DNA of 64,000 nt from Xanthobacter autotrophicus (GTDB lineage Bacteria; Pseudomonadota; Alphaproteobacteria; Rhizobiales; Xanthobacteraceae), in NCBI RefSeq assembly GCF_005871085.1, contig NZ_VAUP01000004.1, positions 1 to 64,000 on the forward strand, given 5' to 3'. A program made the translations under genes and the position numbers. This document shows positions 61,711-64,000 of this stretch, piece by piece; within the stretch, counting starts at the first letter, position 1, and each line of letters begins with the position of its first letter. Under the pieces are notes generated by a model. It was not told the origin of the DNA. It made no database searches and saw nothing but the letters and a program-made list of their open reading frames with translations.

Positions 61711-62859
61711 ATGAGCAATACAGCCGAACTCAGCGAAGACCTGGTCCGCTCCACCCTTGCCTCGGTGCGCACCCCGGAGGGCGTCGCCCTCTCGGTGTCG
61801 CCCGCCCTCTCCGGCGTGGTGGTCACCGCGGGCAAGGTCTATCTTTCCATCAATGTGGACCCGGCCCAGGCCCGCGCCTGGGAAGGCGTGCGCGCCGCCG
61901 CCGAGGATGCGGTGAAGGCGGTTCCCGGCGTCGTCTCGGCGCTGGTGACCCTCACCGCCGAGCGCAAGATGGCCCCGCCGGCCCCCGCGCCCCAGGCCGC
62001 CCACGGGCATGGCCACGGCCACTCCCATGGCGCGCCGGCCCCGCGCGGCATCTCGGTGCCGGGCGTCGCCTCCATCATCGCGGTGGCCTCGGGCAAGGGG
62101 GGCGTGGGCAAGTCCACCACCTCCATCAACCTCGCCCTCGCCCTGCGCGACATGGGCCTGAAGGTGGGCCTGCTCGACGCCGACATCTACGGCCCCTCGG
62201 TGCCGCGCCTTTCCGGCGTCGCCCAGAAGCCGGAGACCACGGCGGACGGCCGCACCATGATCCCGCTGGAGAATTTCGGCCTCCAGCTGATGTCCATCGG
62301 CTTCCTGGTGGAGGAAGACACGCCGATGATCTGGCGCGGGCCCATGGTCATGTCCGCCATCTCGCAGATGCTGAAGGAAGTGAAGTGGGGCCCCCTCGAC
62401 GTGCTGGTGGTGGACATGCCCCCCGGCACCGGCGACGCCCAGCTCACCATGGCGCAGCAGGTGAATCTGGCCGGCGCGGTCATCGTCTCCACCCCGCAGG
62501 ATCTCGCCCTCATCGACGCGCGGCGAGGCGTCGCCATGTTCGAGAAGGTGAACATTCCCATCCTCGGCGTGGTGGAGAACATGTCCCATTTCATCTGCCC
62601 CCATTGCGGCGGGCGGTCCGACATCTTCGGCCATGGCGGCGCCCATGCCGAGGCGGACAAGATGGGCGTGCCCTTCCTGGGCGAGATCCCGCTCCACATG
62701 CGCATCCGCGAGATGTCGGACGCGGGCCTGCCCATCGTCGTGTCCGATCCTGAGAGCCCGCAGGCCGCCGCCTATCGCCATGTGGCGCAGGGCGTGAAGG
62801 CGGCGCTGGATCGCGTCACCTCGTCCAGCAAGCAGGCTCCGCGCATCGTCATCGAGTGA
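61711..62859 (+). CDS. apbC: Mrp/ApbC (NBP35-like) Fe-S cluster carrier ATPase
   Basis: The 382-residue protein has an N-terminal DUF59-like domain (about 1-85), a His/Gly-rich linker (HGHGHGHSHG at about 98-107) and a ParA/MinD-type ATPase. The ATPase shows GKGGVGKSTTSINLAL (about 129-144), VDMPPGTGDAQLT and the paired cysteines FICPHCGG (about 294-301) that bridge an iron-sulfur cluster in a dimer. It carries clusters to apoproteins in the cytoplasm. The start MSNTAEL is set by the DUF59 domain; the binding site is weak. Confidence 0.9.
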   Translation: MSNTAELSEDLVRSTLASVRTPEGVALSVSPALSGVVVTAGKVYLSINVDPAQARAWEGVRAAAEDAVKAVPGVVSALVTLTAERKMAPPAPAPQAAHGHGHGHSHGAPAPRGISVPGVASIIAVASGKGGVGKSTTSINLALALRDMGLKVGLLDADIYGPSVPRLSGVAQKPETTADGRTMIPLENFGLQLMSIGFLVEEDTPMIWRGPMVMSAISQMLKEVKWGPLDVLVVDMPPGTGDAQLTMAQQVNLAGAVIVSTPQDLALIDARRGVAMFEKVNIPILGVVENMSHFICPHCGGRSDIFGHGGAHAEADKMGVPFLGEIPLHMRIREMSDAGLPIVVSDPESPQAAAYRHVAQGVKAALDRVTSSSKQAPRIVIE

Positions 62860-62928
62860 CGTGAGGGGGCCGGCCCTTGCCAAGAGGTGCCGGCGGTGCC
62901 GGTGAAAACCACCGTTGCCCTCACCCTG

Positions 62929-62952
62929 CCCTCCCCCGCCTGCGGGGGAGGG
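62929..62952. repeat. Single REP-like hairpin
   Basis: CCCTCCCCCGC (62929-62939) and GCGGGGGAGGG (62942-62952) form a perfect 11-base palindrome with a 2-base gap, 70 bases after the Mrp gene. It has the same core as the doublet at 61.4 kb and may help terminate transcription. Confidence 0.75.
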
Positions 62953-63090
62953 TCGCCGGGCGTGCCCAATCGCACCAGCCAAGCTTCTGTGACTTTAGGA
63001 TAAGTCGGGCCGTGATCCCGCCGCCGTGCGTTGCCAGCCGGTGATGGGGTGCTCTAGAACAGCGCTATGCCGGCCCTTGCGAGAGGCTGA

Positions 63091-64000
<910 letters not shown>

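Overview
The window is GC-rich, densely coded DNA from an alphaproteobacterium. It is most likely a Hyphomicrobiales/Rhizobiales member of the Xanthobacteraceae type. This is inferred from base composition and gene content (ParB-like/DUF932/DUF736 accessory genes, GlxA and RpiR regulators, cobalamin and TRAP genes, an Fe-type SOD), not from a marker gene.

Layout. (1) 1-20.67 kb is an integrated accessory element. It carries, mostly on the minus strand, a truncated DUF736 gene, small unknown genes, a DUF2493 protein, a Toprim protein, a ParB-like protein with an internal deletion, a DUF932 protein and a DUF6880 protein. These are followed by a decayed IS1182-type element, a LodA/LodB-type oxidase operon, a GSU2403-type nucleotidyltransferase beside a broken PIN-domain gene, and a tyrosine integrase. 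The element appears to end at 20622-20666 in the 3' half of a tRNA-Arg gene, which fits an attachment site. (2) 20.75-28.3 kb holds a truncated DMT transporter and then a two-partner secretion locus (GLUG-repeat exoprotein and FhaC-type transporter) with its own ExbB, ExbD and TonB. (3) 28.8-32.7 kb holds IS3 debris, an RpiR regulator, an MFS transporter and a racemase-like protein without its usual cysteines. (4) 32.9-42.7 kb is a nitrile-utilisation cluster: CobW-type GTPase, DUF1097 membrane protein, cobalt-type nitrile hydratase beta and alpha, accessory protein, CbiM-like permease, GlxA/AraC regulator, NMT1/TauA-type ABC importer and amidase. In this reading nitriles are imported, hydrated to amides and then cleaved to acid and ammonia, while CobW, CbiM and the accessory protein supply and insert cobalt. 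(5) 42.8-44.0 kb holds remains of a second importer operon. (6) 44.3-64.0 kb looks like ordinary chromosome: tRNA-Thr(CGT), a HerA-like ATPase, M20 peptidase, CorA/ZntB transporter, phytase-like esterase, ArnT-like membrane glycosyltransferase, SOD, CobT, histidine kinase, thermonuclease, GST, MBL hydrolase, uracil-DNA glycosylase, Mrp/ApbC and the start of a TRAP binding protein.

The two most unusual items are both in the accessory element. One is a fusion of a LodA-type quinone-cofactor oxidase with a haem-oxygenase-like diiron domain, followed 3 bases later by its LodB-type flavoprotein. The other is a two-stem RNA leader that occurs in front of both the parB-like and the DUF932 gene, exactly 15 bases from each start codon, with compensatory base changes in the inner stem.
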